64,000 nt of DNA from Trinickia terrae (lineage in GTDB: Bacteria; Pseudomonadota; Gammaproteobacteria; Burkholderiales; Burkholderiaceae): the NCBI RefSeq assembly GCF_005144415.1, contig NZ_SWJE01000003.1, forward strand, positions 186,001-250,000, read 5' to 3'. Below the pieces are notes generated by a model. The model saw only the letters and a list, made by a program, of their open reading frames with translations, was not told where the DNA came from and ran no database searches. The translations under genes were made by a program, and so were the position numbers. Positions 49,308 through 58,937 of the stretch are shown in pieces (the stretch's first letter is position 1; the number at the start of each line of letters is the position of its first letter).

Positions 49308-51605
49308 ATGTCAACGAATCCCGCCAAATCCAAGCTCCGCGAAGCCGCTCTCGATTATCACGAGTTCCCGACTCCGGGGAAGATCGCGATCGCGCCGACC
49401 AAGCAGATGATCAATCAGCGCGATCTCGCGCTCGCGTATTCGCCCGGCGTCGCGTTCGCCTGCGAGGAGATCGTCGAGAACCCGCTGAACGCCGCGCGCT
49501 TCACCGCGCGCAGCAATCTGGTCGGCGTCGTCACGAACGGCACCGCGGTGCTCGGTCTCGGCAACATCGGGCCGCTCGCGTCGAAGCCGGTGATGGAAGG
49601 CAAGGCGGTGCTGTTCAAGAAGTTCGCCGGCATCGACGTGTTCGACATCGAGCTCAACGAGTCCGACCCGCACAAGCTCGTCGACGTGATCGCGGCGCTC
49701 GAGCCGACTTTCGGCGGCATCAATCTCGAAGACATCAAGGCGCCGGACTGCTTCATCGTCGAGCGCGAATGCCGCAAGCGCATGAAGATCCCGGTCTTCC
49801 ATGACGACCAGCACGGCACGGCGATCGTCGTCGCGGCGGCGTTCTCGAACGGCCTGAAGGTGGTCGGCAAGAACATCAAGGAAGTGAAGCTGGTCACGTC
49901 GGGCGCCGGCGCGGCGGCGCTGGCCTGCCTGGATCTGCTCGTGGATCTGGGCCTGCCGCTGGAAAACATCACGGTGACCGATCTGGCCGGCGTGGTCTAC
50001 AAGGGCCGCACGGAACTGATGGACCCGGACAAGGAACGCTTCGCGCGGGAAACCAGCGCGCGCTCGCTGTCGGAGGTGATCGGCGGCGCGGACGTGTTCC
50101 TGGGTTTGTCGGCGGGCGGCGTGCTCAAGCCCGAGATGGTCAAGGAGATGGCCGCCAAGCCGCTGATCCTCGCGCTTGCCAACCCGACGCCGGAAATCCT
50201 GCCGGAGCTCGCGCTCGAAGTGCGTCCCGACGCGGTGATCGCCACGGGCCGCACCGACTATCCGAACCAGGTCAACAACGTTCTGTGCTTCCCGTTCATC
50301 TTCCGCGGCGCGCTCGATGCGGGCGCGTCGACGATCACGCGCGAAATGGAGATCGCTGCGGTCAACGCGATCGCTGACCTGGCGCGCCAGGAGCAGAGCG
50401 ACATCGTCGCGACCGCGTATGGCATCCAGGATCTCTCGTTCGGCCCCGAGTACCTGATTCCGAAGCCCTTCGATCCGCGCCTGATCGTCAAGATCGCGCC
50501 GGCCGTCGCCCAGGCGGCGATGGATTCGGGCGTCGCGACGCGCCCGATCGAGGACATGGAGGCGTACAAGGTCCACCTCCAGCAGTTTGTCTATCACAGC
50601 GGCACGACGATGAAGCCGATCTTCCAGCAGGCGCGCAGCGTCGCGCCGGAGAAGAAGCGCGTTGTGTTCGCGGAGGGCGAGGAAGAGCGCGTGCTGCGCG
50701 CGGTGCAGATCGCGGTCGACGAGAAGCTCGCGACGCCGATCCTGATCGGCCGCCCCGCGGTGATCGAGCACCGCATCGAGCGCTACGGCCTGCGCCTGAC
50801 GCCGGGTGTCGACTTCACGGTCGTCAACACCGAGCACGACGAGCGCTACAAGGACTTCTGGCAGAGCTACGCGAAGATGATGGCGCGCAAGGGTATCAGC
50901 GAGCGCATGGCGCGCGTGGAAATGCGCCGCCGCTCGACGCTGATCGGCGCGATGCTCGTGCAGAAGGGCGAGGCCGACGGCATGATCTGCGGCACGGTCT
51001 CGACGCCGCACCGCCACCTCCACTTCATCAACCAGGTGATCGGCAAGCGCGAAGGCTGCAAGGTGTACGCGGCGATGAACGGCCTGGTGCTGCCGGGCCG
51101 CCAGATCTTCCTCGTCGATACGCACGTCAACGTCGACCCGACGCCGGAAGAGCTCGCCGAGATCACGATCATGGCGGCCGACGAAGTGCGCCGCTTCGGC
51201 ATCGTGCCGAAGGTCGCGCTGCTGTCGCATTCGAACTTCGGCACGAGTAACGCGCCGTGCGCGCAGAAGATGCGAGACACGCTCGCGATCCTGAGGGAGC
51301 GCGCGCCGGATCTCCAGGTCGACGGCGAGATGCACGGCGACGTCGCGCTCGACGCCAATCTGCGCAAGGAAGTGCTGCCCGAGTCGACGCTCGAGGGCGA
51401 CGCGAACCTGCTCGTGCTGCCGAACATCGATGCGGCCAACATCTCGTACAACCTGTTGAAGACCGCGGCCGGCAACAACATCGCGATCGGGCCGATCTTG
51501 CTTGGCGCGGCCAAGCCGGTGCACGTGCTGACCGAATCCGCGACGGTGCGCCGTATCGTCAACATGACGGCGCTGCTCGTGGCGGACGCCAGCGCTGCGC
51601 GCTGA
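49308..51605 (+). CDS. maeB: NADP-dependent malic enzyme (MaeB type)
   Basis: Decarboxylates malate to pyruvate with NADP. The 765-residue protein is the two-domain form: a malic enzyme domain (residues about 1-430; PGVAFACEEI, GNIGPLASKPVMEGKA, HDDQHGTAIV) and a C-terminal phosphotransacetylase-like domain (about 430-765), thought to be regulatory. It is divergent from thiL across a 218-base gap that should carry both promoters. Confidence 0.96.
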   Translation: MSTNPAKSKLREAALDYHEFPTPGKIAIAPTKQMINQRDLALAYSPGVAFACEEIVENPLNAARFTARSNLVGVVTNGTAVLGLGNIGPLASKPVMEGKAVLFKKFAGIDVFDIELNESDPHKLVDVIAALEPTFGGINLEDIKAPDCFIVERECRKRMKIPVFHDDQHGTAIVVAAAFSNGLKVVGKNIKEVKLVTSGAGAAALACLDLLVDLGLPLENITVTDLAGVVYKGRTELMDPDKERFARETSARSLSEVIGGADVFLGLSAGGVLKPEMVKEMAAKPLILALANPTPEILPELALEVRPDAVIATGRTDYPNQVNNVLCFPFIFRGALDAGASTITREMEIAAVNAIADLARQEQSDIVATAYGIQDLSFGPEYLIPKPFDPRLIVKIAPAVAQAAMDSGVATRPIEDMEAYKVHLQQFVYHSGTTMKPIFQQARSVAPEKKRVVFAEGEEERVLRAVQIAVDEKLATPILIGRPAVIEHRIERYGLRLTPGVDFTVVNTEHDERYKDFWQSYAKMMARKGISERMARVEMRRRSTLIGAMLVQKGEADGMICGTVSTPHRHLHFINQVIGKREGCKVYAAMNGLVLPGRQIFLVDTHVNVDPTPEELAEITIMAADEVRRFGIVPKVALLSHSNFGTSNAPCAQKMRDTLAILRERAPDLQVDGEMHGDVALDANLRKEVLPESTLEGDANLLVLPNIDAANISYNLLKTAAGNNIAIGPILLGAAKPVHVLTESATVRRIVNMTALLVADASAAR

Positions 51606-51956
51606 TCTCCGCCAGGTAAAAAAACGGCGTGCCCGCAATGGGCACGCCGCGGAGCAAGTTGGGGATATTGCTCCAAAAGGCTTGATACCAACGGTGTTCG
51701 TTTCGCCGGAAGCAAAAAGACGAGGAGGCAGAGACTCGTCACGAGCGAGCACCGTCACCGGGATTTTATCTTGTTCGGGCTAAAAAAATCCTATCGAAAG
51801 GCTTGGGCGGGTGCGTAAGAATGTCGCATCGGCAGGGGGTGCGGCAGGCGCTAAATCTTTCATTTTCATGACGAAGATTGCTTCCGGGTGCCATTAGCGA
51901 TAACCTTACGTCTTTCGTGGTCGTCAATTTCATCCAATCAGCGGGAACTCTGGTTC
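51606..51956. other. maeB-ribonuclease intergenic region with a hairpin
   Basis: About 350 bases without a gene I can support. A strong stem, CGGCGTGCCC with GGGCACGCCG, lies at 51625-51649. The homopolymer run is on its left (A), so a T tail follows the hairpin only when read on the minus strand; on the plus strand it is a hairpin without a tail downstream of maeB. Confidence 0.55.
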
Positions 51957-52391
51957 ATGGCACGCAAGTGGCTCCGCAACGGCGCGCTCGCGGCCGTCCT
52001 CGCGATCGGCAGTCTCGGAAGCACTGGCATTGTCAGCGGGGGCTTCGTCCCCAGCGCCCTAGCGCGCGACTATTCGCAATCGGGTTCGCCGACCGGGCAG
52101 ATTGAAGGCGCCATCGCGGTTCGGCAATTACCGAAAGAAGCCGCCAACACGTTGAACTTGATCGCAGCCGGCGGGCCTTATCCGTATCCGAAGGATGGCG
52201 TCGTTTTTGGCAACTACGAACGGCAGCTGCCGGCGCGTCCGCGCGGCTACTACCACGAATACACCGTTCCGACGCCGCGCGCGAAGAATCGCGGCGCCCG
52301 CCGCATCGTTTGCGGCGGGGCGTTGAGGCAGGTCGACAATTGTTTCTATACGGACGACCACTACAACAGTTTTAAACGCATTGTTGAATGA
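51957..52391 (+). CDS. Secreted RNase Sa/barnase-like guanyl-specific ribonuclease
   Basis: A 144-residue exported ribonuclease. A Sec signal peptide (LAAVLAIGSLGSTGIVSGGF, likely cleavage after the Ala at 36) precedes a domain matching RNase Sa: YHEYTV gives catalytic E101, the NRGARRIVCGG element gives R112 and R116, and DDHYNSF gives H135. Spacing E-R-R matches RNase Sa exactly, and the His is three residues further. Its stop is followed 16 bases later by the barstar-type inhibitor gene. An in-frame start at 51888 is possible but would bury the signal peptide. Confidence 0.9.
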   Translation: MARKWLRNGALAAVLAIGSLGSTGIVSGGFVPSALARDYSQSGSPTGQIEGAIAVRQLPKEAANTLNLIAAGGPYPYPKDGVVFGNYERQLPARPRGYYHEYTVPTPRAKNRGARRIVCGGALRQVDNCFYTDDHYNSFKRIVE

Positions 52392-52407
52392 TATTGGGAT
52401 GAGCGGC

Positions 52408-52968
52408 ATGAGCGACAACATCTACGCGCACGACCCCCAGGTCGCGACGGATCTTTTCGCGGCCGGCGACGGCAATCTGTTTCAGCGTGTCATGCAGATG
52501 CGCATGGCCGAGCACGGCCAGACTGCCCCAGACGAAGCCAGCCCCGGGCTTTCATCGAACGAGGAGCCTATGAGTCTTTTCAGGACCGTGCGAGCGAACA
52601 TCGTGCAGTCGATTCGCGCCTTCCGCGTGCAGGATCTCGCGGATGAAGCGCTGCAGCTCGAGCAGCATTTCCTCTATGCCTATTGCGGGAGTGCGCAGAG
52701 CAAGCAGGAAGTGCTGGAAACCATCGCGACCTCGTTTCTGTTTCCCAAGCATTTCGGCAAGAACTATGACGCGCTGTACGACTGCCTGACCGACCTCGTC
52801 CAGAAGGCGGGCTTGCAGCCGGGCTTCGTGATCGTGCTCGAAGCACTGCCGATCGCGCAGAAATTCGACAAGGAAGGCCGCGAAACCCTGCTCGACGTGT
52901 TCCGCGAAGCCGCGGAGTTCTGGGCCGAGCGCAAGGTCCCGTTCCGCGTGTTTTACTCGTTTGCTTGA
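52408..52968 (+). CDS. Barstar-family ribonuclease inhibitor
   Basis: A cytoplasmic inhibitor that should neutralise the upstream ribonuclease before export. The barstar core is at about residues 85-186; HFGKNYDALYDCL carries D121 and D125, matching Asp35 and Asp39 of B. amyloliquefaciens barstar. The N-terminal 55 residues are extra. Start choice is uncertain: ATGs at 52399 and 52408 lack a strong ribosome-binding site, whereas an internal ATG at 52570 has GAGGAG at ideal distance and would give a 132-residue classical-size barstar. Two forms may exist. Confidence 0.88.
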   Translation: MSDNIYAHDPQVATDLFAAGDGNLFQRVMQMRMAEHGQTAPDEASPGLSSNEEPMSLFRTVRANIVQSIRAFRVQDLADEALQLEQHFLYAYCGSAQSKQEVLETIATSFLFPKHFGKNYDALYDCLTDLVQKAGLQPGFVIVLEALPIAQKFDKEGRETLLDVFREAAEFWAERKVPFRVFYSFA

Positions 52969-53086
52969 TGGCTTCGGGCCGGGCGCCGCTTGGCGCTCGA
53001 GTCGCAAGTCGATCACAGAAAAAGGCCCGCCGGATGCGCGGGCCTTTTGCATTGGGGAGCTGGATCCGGACCAACGGTTCCGTCGG

Positions 53087-53827
53087 CTACCAGCCGCCCC
53101 AGCGCGCGGCCAGCGCAGCGAGCACGGCGATGCCCGCCGTCTCCGTGCGCAGCACGCGCGGGCCGAGTCCCAGCGGAGCAAAGCCCTGCGCGAGCGCCGC
53201 GTCTTCTTCGGCCGGCGTCAGGCCGCCTTCCGGCCCGATCAGCAAGGTTACATTGCCCAGCGGCGCTTCGGCCGGAAGCTTGGCAAACGGGACGCTCGCG
53301 CGCGGCGACAGCATGAGCCGCAATTCGCCGTCCCTGGGCGCGGGCGGCATGGCAGAGAGCCACGCGTCCAGGTCGACGGGCGCTGCGACTTCGGGCAACC
53401 GGTTGCGCCCGCATTGCTCGCACGACGCCTGCACGATGCCTTGCCAATGCGCGTGTCGCCGTTCGGCGCGCTCGCCTGTCAGGCGCACGACGCTGCGCGC
53501 GGCCGCCAGCGGCACGAAGCCGGACACGCCGAGCTCCACGGCCTTTTCGATCAGCCAATCCATCTTGTCGCCGCCCGCGATGCCTTGAGCAAGCCTGATG
53601 CGATACGGCGGCTCGGCCTCGATGTCGGCAAATTCGCCGACTTCGACGAGCGCGCGGCGCTTGCCGATCTCGACGAGCCGGGCCTCGTTCTGGCCGCCGC
53701 GGCCGTTGAAGACGACGAGCGCATCGCCTGCCTGCAAGCGCAGTACCTGGACATGGCGCGCGACGTCGTCGGGCAGCGTGATGACGTCGCCGGCGGCGTA
53801 GGTCGAATCGAGGAAGAAGCGGGGCAT
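53087..53827 (-). CDS. rsmE: 16S rRNA m3U1498 methyltransferase
   Basis: SPOUT-class methyltransferase of 246 residues that methylates U1498 in the decoding region. It has the N-terminal PUA-like part (MPRFFLDSTYAAGDVITLP, HVQVLRLQAGDALVVF) and the knotted C-terminal SAM domain with LLIGPEGGLTPAE and LGPRVLRTETA. It runs opposite to the barstar gene and tkt. Confidence 0.95.
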   Translation of the reverse strand: MPRFFLDSTYAAGDVITLPDDVARHVQVLRLQAGDALVVFNGRGGQNEARLVEIGKRRALVEVGEFADIEAEPPYRIRLAQGIAGGDKMDWLIEKAVELGVSGFVPLAAARSVVRLTGERAERRHAHWQGIVQASCEQCGRNRLPEVAAPVDLDAWLSAMPPAPRDGELRLMLSPRASVPFAKLPAEAPLGNVTLLIGPEGGLTPAEEDAALAQGFAPLGLGPRVLRTETAGIAVLAALAARWGGW

Positions 53828-53857
53828 GGTGATCGGTTCGGCGTTCTGGTTCGAGAG

Positions 53858-54274
53858 TCAGCCCGACACGCGGCGGGCCAGCGCCCAGCGATAACCGTCG
53901 AGGTCTTCGACCTGCGCGAAGCGGTCGCCCCAGAACTGGTCTTGCGGCTCGGAGAGCGACTTTGCGCCGGCGGCGATGGCTCGCGCATGGACTTCGTCCA
54001 CGTTTTGCACGTACAGATAAAACGACTGCGGCGCGATGGCGCCGGCGTTCTTCGGAGTCTTCGCGGTCGAACCGAACGCGCCCTCGGGCGCGAACATCAC
54101 GATCAACTGTCCTTGGTAAGTCATCTCGGCATGCATGACGACGCCTTCGTCCTGCACGCTGTCGCGCAACTCGAAGCCGAACGCCGCTTCGAAGAACGAG
54201 ATGGAAGTGAGCGCATCTCGCACCGTCAGGTAGGGCGTCAACCAGGAAACGTTGGCTGGTCGCGTGGCGGTCAT
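53858..54274 (-). CDS. VOC-family (glyoxalase/bleomycin-resistance fold) protein
   Basis: A 138-residue single-domain vicinal-oxygen-chelate protein: VSWLTPYLTVRDALTSISFF, MHAEMTYQGQLIVMF, a central Pro/Ala loop and the C-terminal EDLDGYRWALARR. It resembles the PhnB-like subgroup. Metal ligands and substrate cannot be fixed. The ATG at 54274 has GGAG upstream; the open frame extends further to 54775 without family resemblance. It lies 30 bases upstream of rsmE on the same strand. Confidence 0.85.
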   Translation of the reverse strand: MTATRPANVSWLTPYLTVRDALTSISFFEAAFGFELRDSVQDEGVVMHAEMTYQGQLIVMFAPEGAFGSTAKTPKNAGAIAPQSFYLYVQNVDEVHARAIAAGAKSLSEPQDQFWGDRFAQVEDLDGYRWALARRVSG

Positions 54275-54713
54275 GCGTTTCTCCGTACAGTGTCGGTGAA
54301 ATTGGATCGGGGCTGGCGCGAAGCGTTCGATTCGCCGGTGCGCGCCGAGGCGGCCGGATTCACACAGCCTGCCGACGGCTCCCGAGTGTATCGCGCACGC
54401 GCAGCGCGAAGCAGTGGGCGTGCGTATGAAGCAGCGCGGCATTGTAGCGGTGCGGACGCTTTTGCGGCGTTTCGAGATGAAGACGGAACCGTCATCCGTC
54501 CCTTTGCACAGGGCCCTGCGGCGCCGTCGAACGGCGGGGGAGGTGCCCCGCCATCTGCTAGAATGACAGGCTTTGCAGCCTTGTCCGTTTGCTCTGCCAG
54601 CCCCGCTGGTTCCACCGCCCACGCGGCGCGCCCGAACCGGGGCCGAAGCGGCTGAAAAACGAGCAACCGGTCCGCCGCCCGCCCGCTTTTTGGACTCGTT
54701 CTCCGGACTCGAC

Positions 54714-56744
54714 ATGACGACCTCGTCTCCCGCCCCGACCACCCTGATGGCAAACGCGATCCGCGCGCTTTCCATGGATGCCGTTCAACAAGCGAACTCC
54801 GGCCACCCCGGCATGCCGATGGGCATGGCCGAGATCGGGGTGGCATTGTGGTCGCGCCATCTGCGCCACAACCCGGCCAATCCGCAATGGGCCGACCGCG
54901 ACCGCTTCGTGCTGTCGAACGGCCACGGCTCGATGCTGCTTTACTCGCTGCTGCATCTGACCGGCTATGACCTGCCGATCGTCGAGCTGAAGAATTTCCG
55001 CCAGCTTCATTCGAAGACGCCGGGCCACCCGGAATACGGCATCACGGCCGGCGTCGAGACGACCACGGGCCCGCTCGGCCAGGGTCTCGCGAACGCGGTC
55101 GGCATGGCGCTCGCCGAGGCGCTGCTCGCCGCCGAGTTCAACAAGCCCGATGCGAAGATCGTCGATCACCATACCTACGTGTTCCTCGGCGACGGCTGCC
55201 TGATGGAAGGCATCTCGCACGAAGCCTGCTCGTTCGCGGGCACGCTGAAGCTGAACAAGCTGATCGCGCTCTACGACGACAACGGCATCTCGATCGACGG
55301 CGACGTGGTCCACTGGTTTCACGACGACACGCCGAAGCGCTTCGAAGCGTACGGCTGGAACGTGATCCGAGATATCGACGGCCATGACGTCGGCGCGATC
55401 GACGCCGCTATTGCGAAGGCGAAGCTGTCGGACAAGCCCACGCTGATCTGCTGCAAGACTGTGATCGGCAAGGGCGCGCCGAACAAGGCCGGCGGCCACG
55501 ACGTGCACGGCGCGGCGCTGGGCGCTGCGGAAATCGCCGCGACGCGCGAGGCGCTCGGCTGGAAGTGGGAGCCGTTCGTGATCCCGCAGGAAGTGTATGC
55601 AGCGTGGGACGCGAAGGAGCTGGGCGCGAGGCGCGAAGCGGAATGGGACACGGCGTTCGCGCAGTACCGCGCGAAGTACCCGGCCGAAGCGGCCGACTTC
55701 GAGCGCCGCGTCTCGAAGCAGCTGCCGGCCGACTGGGCACAGAAGGCGCAAGCGATCATCGCCGGCGCGAACGAGCGCGGCGAAACGGTCGCGACGCGCA
55801 AGGCTTCGCAGCAGGCGATCGAAGGCCTCGCAGCGGTGCTGCCCGAGCTGCTCGGCGGCTCGGCCGATCTGACCGGCTCGAACCTCACCAACTGGAAGGC
55901 CTCCAAGCCCGTGCGCGCGCCTAAGAACGGCGAGACCGGCATCCAGTGGGGCAACCACATCAACTACGGCGTGCGCGAGTTCGGCATGAGCGCCGCGATC
56001 AACGGCATCGCGCTGCACGGCGGCTACAAGGTGTTCGGCGGCACGTTCCTGACGTTCTCCGACTACAGCCGCAACGCGCTGCGCGTGGCCGCGCTGATGA
56101 AGTCGCCGTCGATCTTCGTGTTCACGCACGATTCGATCGGCCTCGGCGAAGACGGCCCAACGCACCAGTCGATCGAGCACGTTGCGAGCCTGCGCCTGAT
56201 TCCGAACCTGCAGGTGTGGCGTCCCTCCGATACCGTCGAGACGGCGGTGGCCTGGACCCACGCGGTCGAGCATCACGGCCCGTCGTGCCTGATCTTCAGC
56301 CGCCAGAACCTCGCGTTCGCGCCGCGCACCGACGCGCAGATCGCCAACATCGCCAAGGGCGGCTACGTGCTGCGCGACTGGAACGACGACGTGCCGGCCC
56401 GCAAGATCATCCTCATCGCGACCGGCTCGGAAGTCGAGCTCGCGCTCAACGCGATCGAGCCGCTCGCGCGCGAAGGCATTGCGGCGCGCGTGGTGTCGGT
56501 GCCGTCGACCAACGTCTTCGACAAGCAGGACGCCGAGTACCGCGAGCGCGTGTTGCCCACGGGCGTGCGTCGCGTCGCGATCGAAGCGGGCGTGACCGAT
56601 TACTGGCGCAAGTACGTCGGGCTGGAAGGCGGCGTGGTCGGCATCGACACGTTCGGCGAATCGGCTCCGGCCGGCGTGCTGTTCAAGCACTTCGGCTTTA
56701 CCGTCGAGCACGTGGTCGCGACGGCCAAGGCCACGCTCGCCTAA
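54714..56744 (+). CDS. tkt: Transketolase
   Basis: Thiamine-diphosphate enzyme of the pentose phosphate pathway, 676 residues. Seen: [22 protein letters not shown] (N-terminal hallmark), the TPP motif [18 protein letters not shown] to [27 protein letters not shown] and, in the pyrimidine domain, [13 protein letters not shown] and [17 protein letters not shown] chose ATG 54714 ([17 protein letters not shown]). gap follows 114 bases later, the usual tkt-gap order in beta-proteobacteria. Confidence 0.97.
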   Translation: MTTSSPAPTTLMANAIRALSMDAVQQANSGHPGMPMGMAEIGVALWSRHLRHNPANPQWADRDRFVLSNGHGSMLLYSLLHLTGYDLPIVELKNFRQLHSKTPGHPEYGITAGVETTTGPLGQGLANAVGMALAEALLAAEFNKPDAKIVDHHTYVFLGDGCLMEGISHEACSFAGTLKLNKLIALYDDNGISIDGDVVHWFHDDTPKRFEAYGWNVIRDIDGHDVGAIDAAIAKAKLSDKPTLICCKTVIGKGAPNKAGGHDVHGAALGAAEIAATREALGWKWEPFVIPQEVYAAWDAKELGARREAEWDTAFAQYRAKYPAEAADFERRVSKQLPADWAQKAQAIIAGANERGETVATRKASQQAIEGLAAVLPELLGGSADLTGSNLTNWKASKPVRAPKNGETGIQWGNHINYGVREFGMSAAINGIALHGGYKVFGGTFLTFSDYSRNALRVAALMKSPSIFVFTHDSIGLGEDGPTHQSIEHVASLRLIPNLQVWRPSDTVETAVAWTHAVEHHGPSCLIFSRQNLAFAPRTDAQIANIAKGGYVLRDWNDDVPARKIILIATGSEVELALNAIEPLAREGIAARVVSVPSTNVFDKQDAEYRERVLPTGVRRVAIEAGVTDYWRKYVGLEGGVVGIDTFGESAPAGVLFKHFGFTVEHVVATAKATLA

Positions 56745-56858
56745 TCCAGAACGCAAGAACGAACGGCGTTCGCGTCTGGCGCGCCCCAACGCCTGCGCGA
56801 ACGCCAAAGCGGCAAGCGAGAAGGTTTTTTTTCAGCCATCAGGTATCAGGAGATAAAC

Positions 56859-57869
56859 ATGACGATTCGCGTTGCAATCAACGGCTACGGCCGGATCGGC
56901 CGCAACACGCTGCGCGCCTTCTATGAAAACGGCAAGAAGCACGACATCGAGTTCGTGGCGATCAACGATCTCGGCGATGCGAAGACCAACGCCCACCTGA
57001 CGCAATACGATACCGCGCACGGCAAGTTCCCGGGCGAAGTGACGGTCGACGGCGACTACCTCGTCGTGAACGGCGACAAGATCCGCGTGCTCGCGAACCG
57101 CAACCCGGCCGAGCTGCCGTGGGGCGACCTCGGCGTCGACGTCGTGATGGAATGCACGGGCTTCTTCACGACCAAGGAAAAGGCGAGCGCGCACATCAAG
57201 GGCGGCGCGAAGAAAGTCATTATCTCGGCGCCGGGCGGCAAGGATGTCGACGCGACGATCGTCTATGGCGTGAACCACCACACGCTGAAGAAAGAGCACA
57301 CGGTGATCTCGAACGCATCGTGCACGACGAACTGCCTGGCTCCGCTCGTCAAGCCGCTCAACGACAAGATCGGCCTCGAAACCGGCCTGATGACGACGAT
57401 CCACGCCTACACGAACGACCAGGTGCTGACCGACGTCTATCACGAAGACCTGCGCCGCGCGCGCTCGGCCACGCACAGCCAGATCCCGACCAAGACGGGC
57501 GCCGCATCGGCCGTCGGCCTCGTGCTGCCGGAGCTGAACGGCAAGCTCGACGGCTACGCGATCCGCGTCCCGACGATCAACGTGTCGATCGTCGACCTGT
57601 CGTTCATCGCCAAGCGCGATACCACGGTCGATGAAGTCAACGCGATCATGAAGGAAGCGTCGGAAGGCGCGCTGAAGGGCATCCTCGGCTACAACTCGGC
57701 GCCGCTCGTGTCGATCGACTTCAACCACAACCCGGCGTCGTCGACGTTCGACGCGACGCTGACGAAGGTGTCGGGCCGTCTCGTGAAGGTGTCGAGCTGG
57801 TACGACAACGAGTGGGGCTTCTCGAACCGCATGCTCGATACGGCCGTCGCGCTCGCGAACGCGCAGTAA
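56859..57869 (+). CDS. gap: Glyceraldehyde-3-phosphate dehydrogenase, type I
   Basis: NAD-dependent glycolytic dehydrogenase of 336 residues. N-terminal [10 protein letters not shown] is the NAD loop; [13 protein letters not shown] holds the catalytic Cys (near residue 155); [11 protein letters not shown] and [14 protein letters not shown] are also canonical. A strong ribosome-binding site (AGGAG) precedes the ATG. It shares an operon with tkt and ends at a terminator at 57920. Confidence 0.97.
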   Translation: MTIRVAINGYGRIGRNTLRAFYENGKKHDIEFVAINDLGDAKTNAHLTQYDTAHGKFPGEVTVDGDYLVVNGDKIRVLANRNPAELPWGDLGVDVVMECTGFFTTKEKASAHIKGGAKKVIISAPGGKDVDATIVYGVNHHTLKKEHTVISNASCTTNCLAPLVKPLNDKIGLETGLMTTIHAYTNDQVLTDVYHEDLRRARSATHSQIPTKTGAASAVGLVLPELNGKLDGYAIRVPTINVSIVDLSFIAKRDTTVDEVNAIMKEASEGALKGILGYNSAPLVSIDFNHNPASSTFDATLTKVSGRLVKVSSWYDNEWGFSNRMLDTAVALANAQ

Positions 57870-57919
57870 GCGGCATTCGCTGCAGTTCTCGCCGGTGCGG
57901 CATCGCGCTGCGCCGGCGC

Positions 57920-57948
57920 AAAAAAACCGCTCCTCGGAGCGGTTTTTT
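57920..57948. terminator. Rho-independent terminator after gap
   Basis: A palindrome with arms ACCGCTCC and GGAGCGGT, A run on the left and T run on the right. It is placed between the convergent gap and GntR-family genes and can serve both. Confidence 0.9.
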
Positions 57949-57973
57949 CACGCTTGCGGCACGTTCGCGCCGG

Positions 57974-58705
57974 TCATGGCGAATCCGGCGGCGGCGATTC
58001 GCTCGTTTCGGCCGCGCGCGGCGGCGTCGGAAAATGCACGCCCGCGCGCTGCGCGGCCGCCGTGATGTGCGCCTCGATCGCTCGTCCCGCGCCCTCGCTG
58101 TCGCGCGCCTTCAGCGCATCGAAAATCGCGCAGTGCTCGTGATAAGTCGAGAGCAGCAGCTCGCGCTGATAGAACGGCAGGCGCTGGCTTTCCTTCATGA
58201 TTTCAGCGCTGCCGCGCAGGACGGTATCGATCGCTGAATTGCCCGCGATCCCGATGATGCGCATATGGAACTCGAAGTCGAGCTGCGCGGCTTCGTCGAG
58301 CTCGCCGGCCGAGAGCGCGCCGTGGAGCGCTTCCAGGTTCTCGTCGAACCAGGCGCTGTCGGCGTCGCTGATCGCGAGCGCCGCCATGCGCGCGGCAAAG
58401 CCTTCGAGCGCGTAGCGCATCTGATAGGTGTCGGGCAGCGACGACTGGTTCGCAAAGCGCCATGCTTGCCCGTTCATCGCCTTGGTGCTTTCCACATAGA
58501 CGCCCTTGCCCGCGCGGATAGTCAGCATGCCGAGGGCCTCAAGCGTCGACAGCGCTTCGCGCAGTGAGGCGCGGCTTATCTCCAGTTCCTCCGACAATTG
58601 CCGCTGCGCCGGCAGCAGGCTGCCCACGGGATAGATGCCGGACTCGATGCGTTCGCGGATCGTGGTGGTGGCGGCGTCGGTAACGGTGTGCGTGACGTTC
58701 TTCAT
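57974..58705 (-). CDS. GntR-family (FadR subgroup) transcriptional regulator
   Basis: A 243-residue repressor with an N-terminal winged helix (IRERIESGIYPVGSLLPAQR, EISRASLREALSTLEALGML) and a C-terminal all-helical FCD domain (residues about 90-225), whose His/Asp residues usually bind a metal and a carboxylate ligand. It is divergent from the dctA-alc-allA unit and is the obvious local regulator. The C-terminal 15 residues are Pro/Ser-rich. Operator-like sites lie upstream of both promoters. Ligand unknown; a ureide or dicarboxylate is likely. Confidence 0.92.
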   Translation of the reverse strand: MKNVTHTVTDAATTTIRERIESGIYPVGSLLPAQRQLSEELEISRASLREALSTLEALGMLTIRAGKGVYVESTKAMNGQAWRFANQSSLPDTYQMRYALEGFAARMAALAISDADSAWFDENLEALHGALSAGELDEAAQLDFEFHMRIIGIAGNSAIDTVLRGSAEIMKESQRLPFYQRELLLSTYHEHCAIFDALKARDSEGAGRAIEAHITAAAQRAGVHFPTPPRAAETSESPPPDSP

Positions 58706-58722
58706 CTTGCTGAGAAATCAAC

Positions 58723-58781
58723 TGGTCTGACCGCCATTGTAGTCGCCTGCTGGCAGCATGCAAATCGAACTGGTCTAACCG
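58723..58781. promoter_or_regulatory. Two GntR operator half-matches upstream of the regulator gene
   Basis: TGGTCTGACCG at 58723-58733 and TGGTCTAACCG at 58771-58781 each match TGGT-N3-ACC(A/G), starting 18 and 66 bases before the regulator's start codon and 48 bases apart. Their position suggests autoregulation. Confidence 0.65.
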
Positions 58782-58839
58782 GCCTGGACTGCAACCGAAG
58801 TGCCTGATTCCGCGCGGGTAAACACCTCCGTGAAGCGTC

Positions 58840-58869
58840 TTGACTTCACTATATCGGCTTCCTACTATT
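58840..58869 (+). promoter_or_regulatory. Putative sigma-70 promoter of dctA
   Basis: TTGACT (58840-58845) and TACTAT (58864-58869) are separated by 18 bases, pointing toward the carrier gene. Transcription would start near 58876, just before the perfect operator at 58885. Confidence 0.6.
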
Positions 58870-58884
58870 CAGCATAACTGTTAT

Positions 58885-58895
58885 GGTAAGACCAG
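58885..58895. promoter_or_regulatory. Perfect FadR-type operator TGGTAAGACCA
   Basis: An 11-base palindrome identical to the TGGT-N3-ACCA consensus of FadR-subgroup repressors (also the core of the PdhR box). It sits 15 bases after the putative -10 element and 43 bases before the carrier's start codon, a position where binding would block transcription. Confidence 0.75.
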
Positions 58896-58937
58896 TATGA
58901 ACAGTTGGACTCGATCCCTTCTCATTAGGAGAAAGCC

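Noticed and set aside
51625-51649. Standard terminator of maeB
   Set aside because: The hairpin is strong, but the homopolymer run is upstream on the plus strand, so it is tailed only for minus-strand reading; reported as a hairpin instead.
49311-51758. Very long minus-strand open frame opposite maeB (and similar ones opposite proS, the RNB gene and tkt)
   Set aside because: High-GC coding DNA leaves long antisense frames; these products are Arg/His/Asp-rich, lack known domains and mirror well-identified genes on the other strand.
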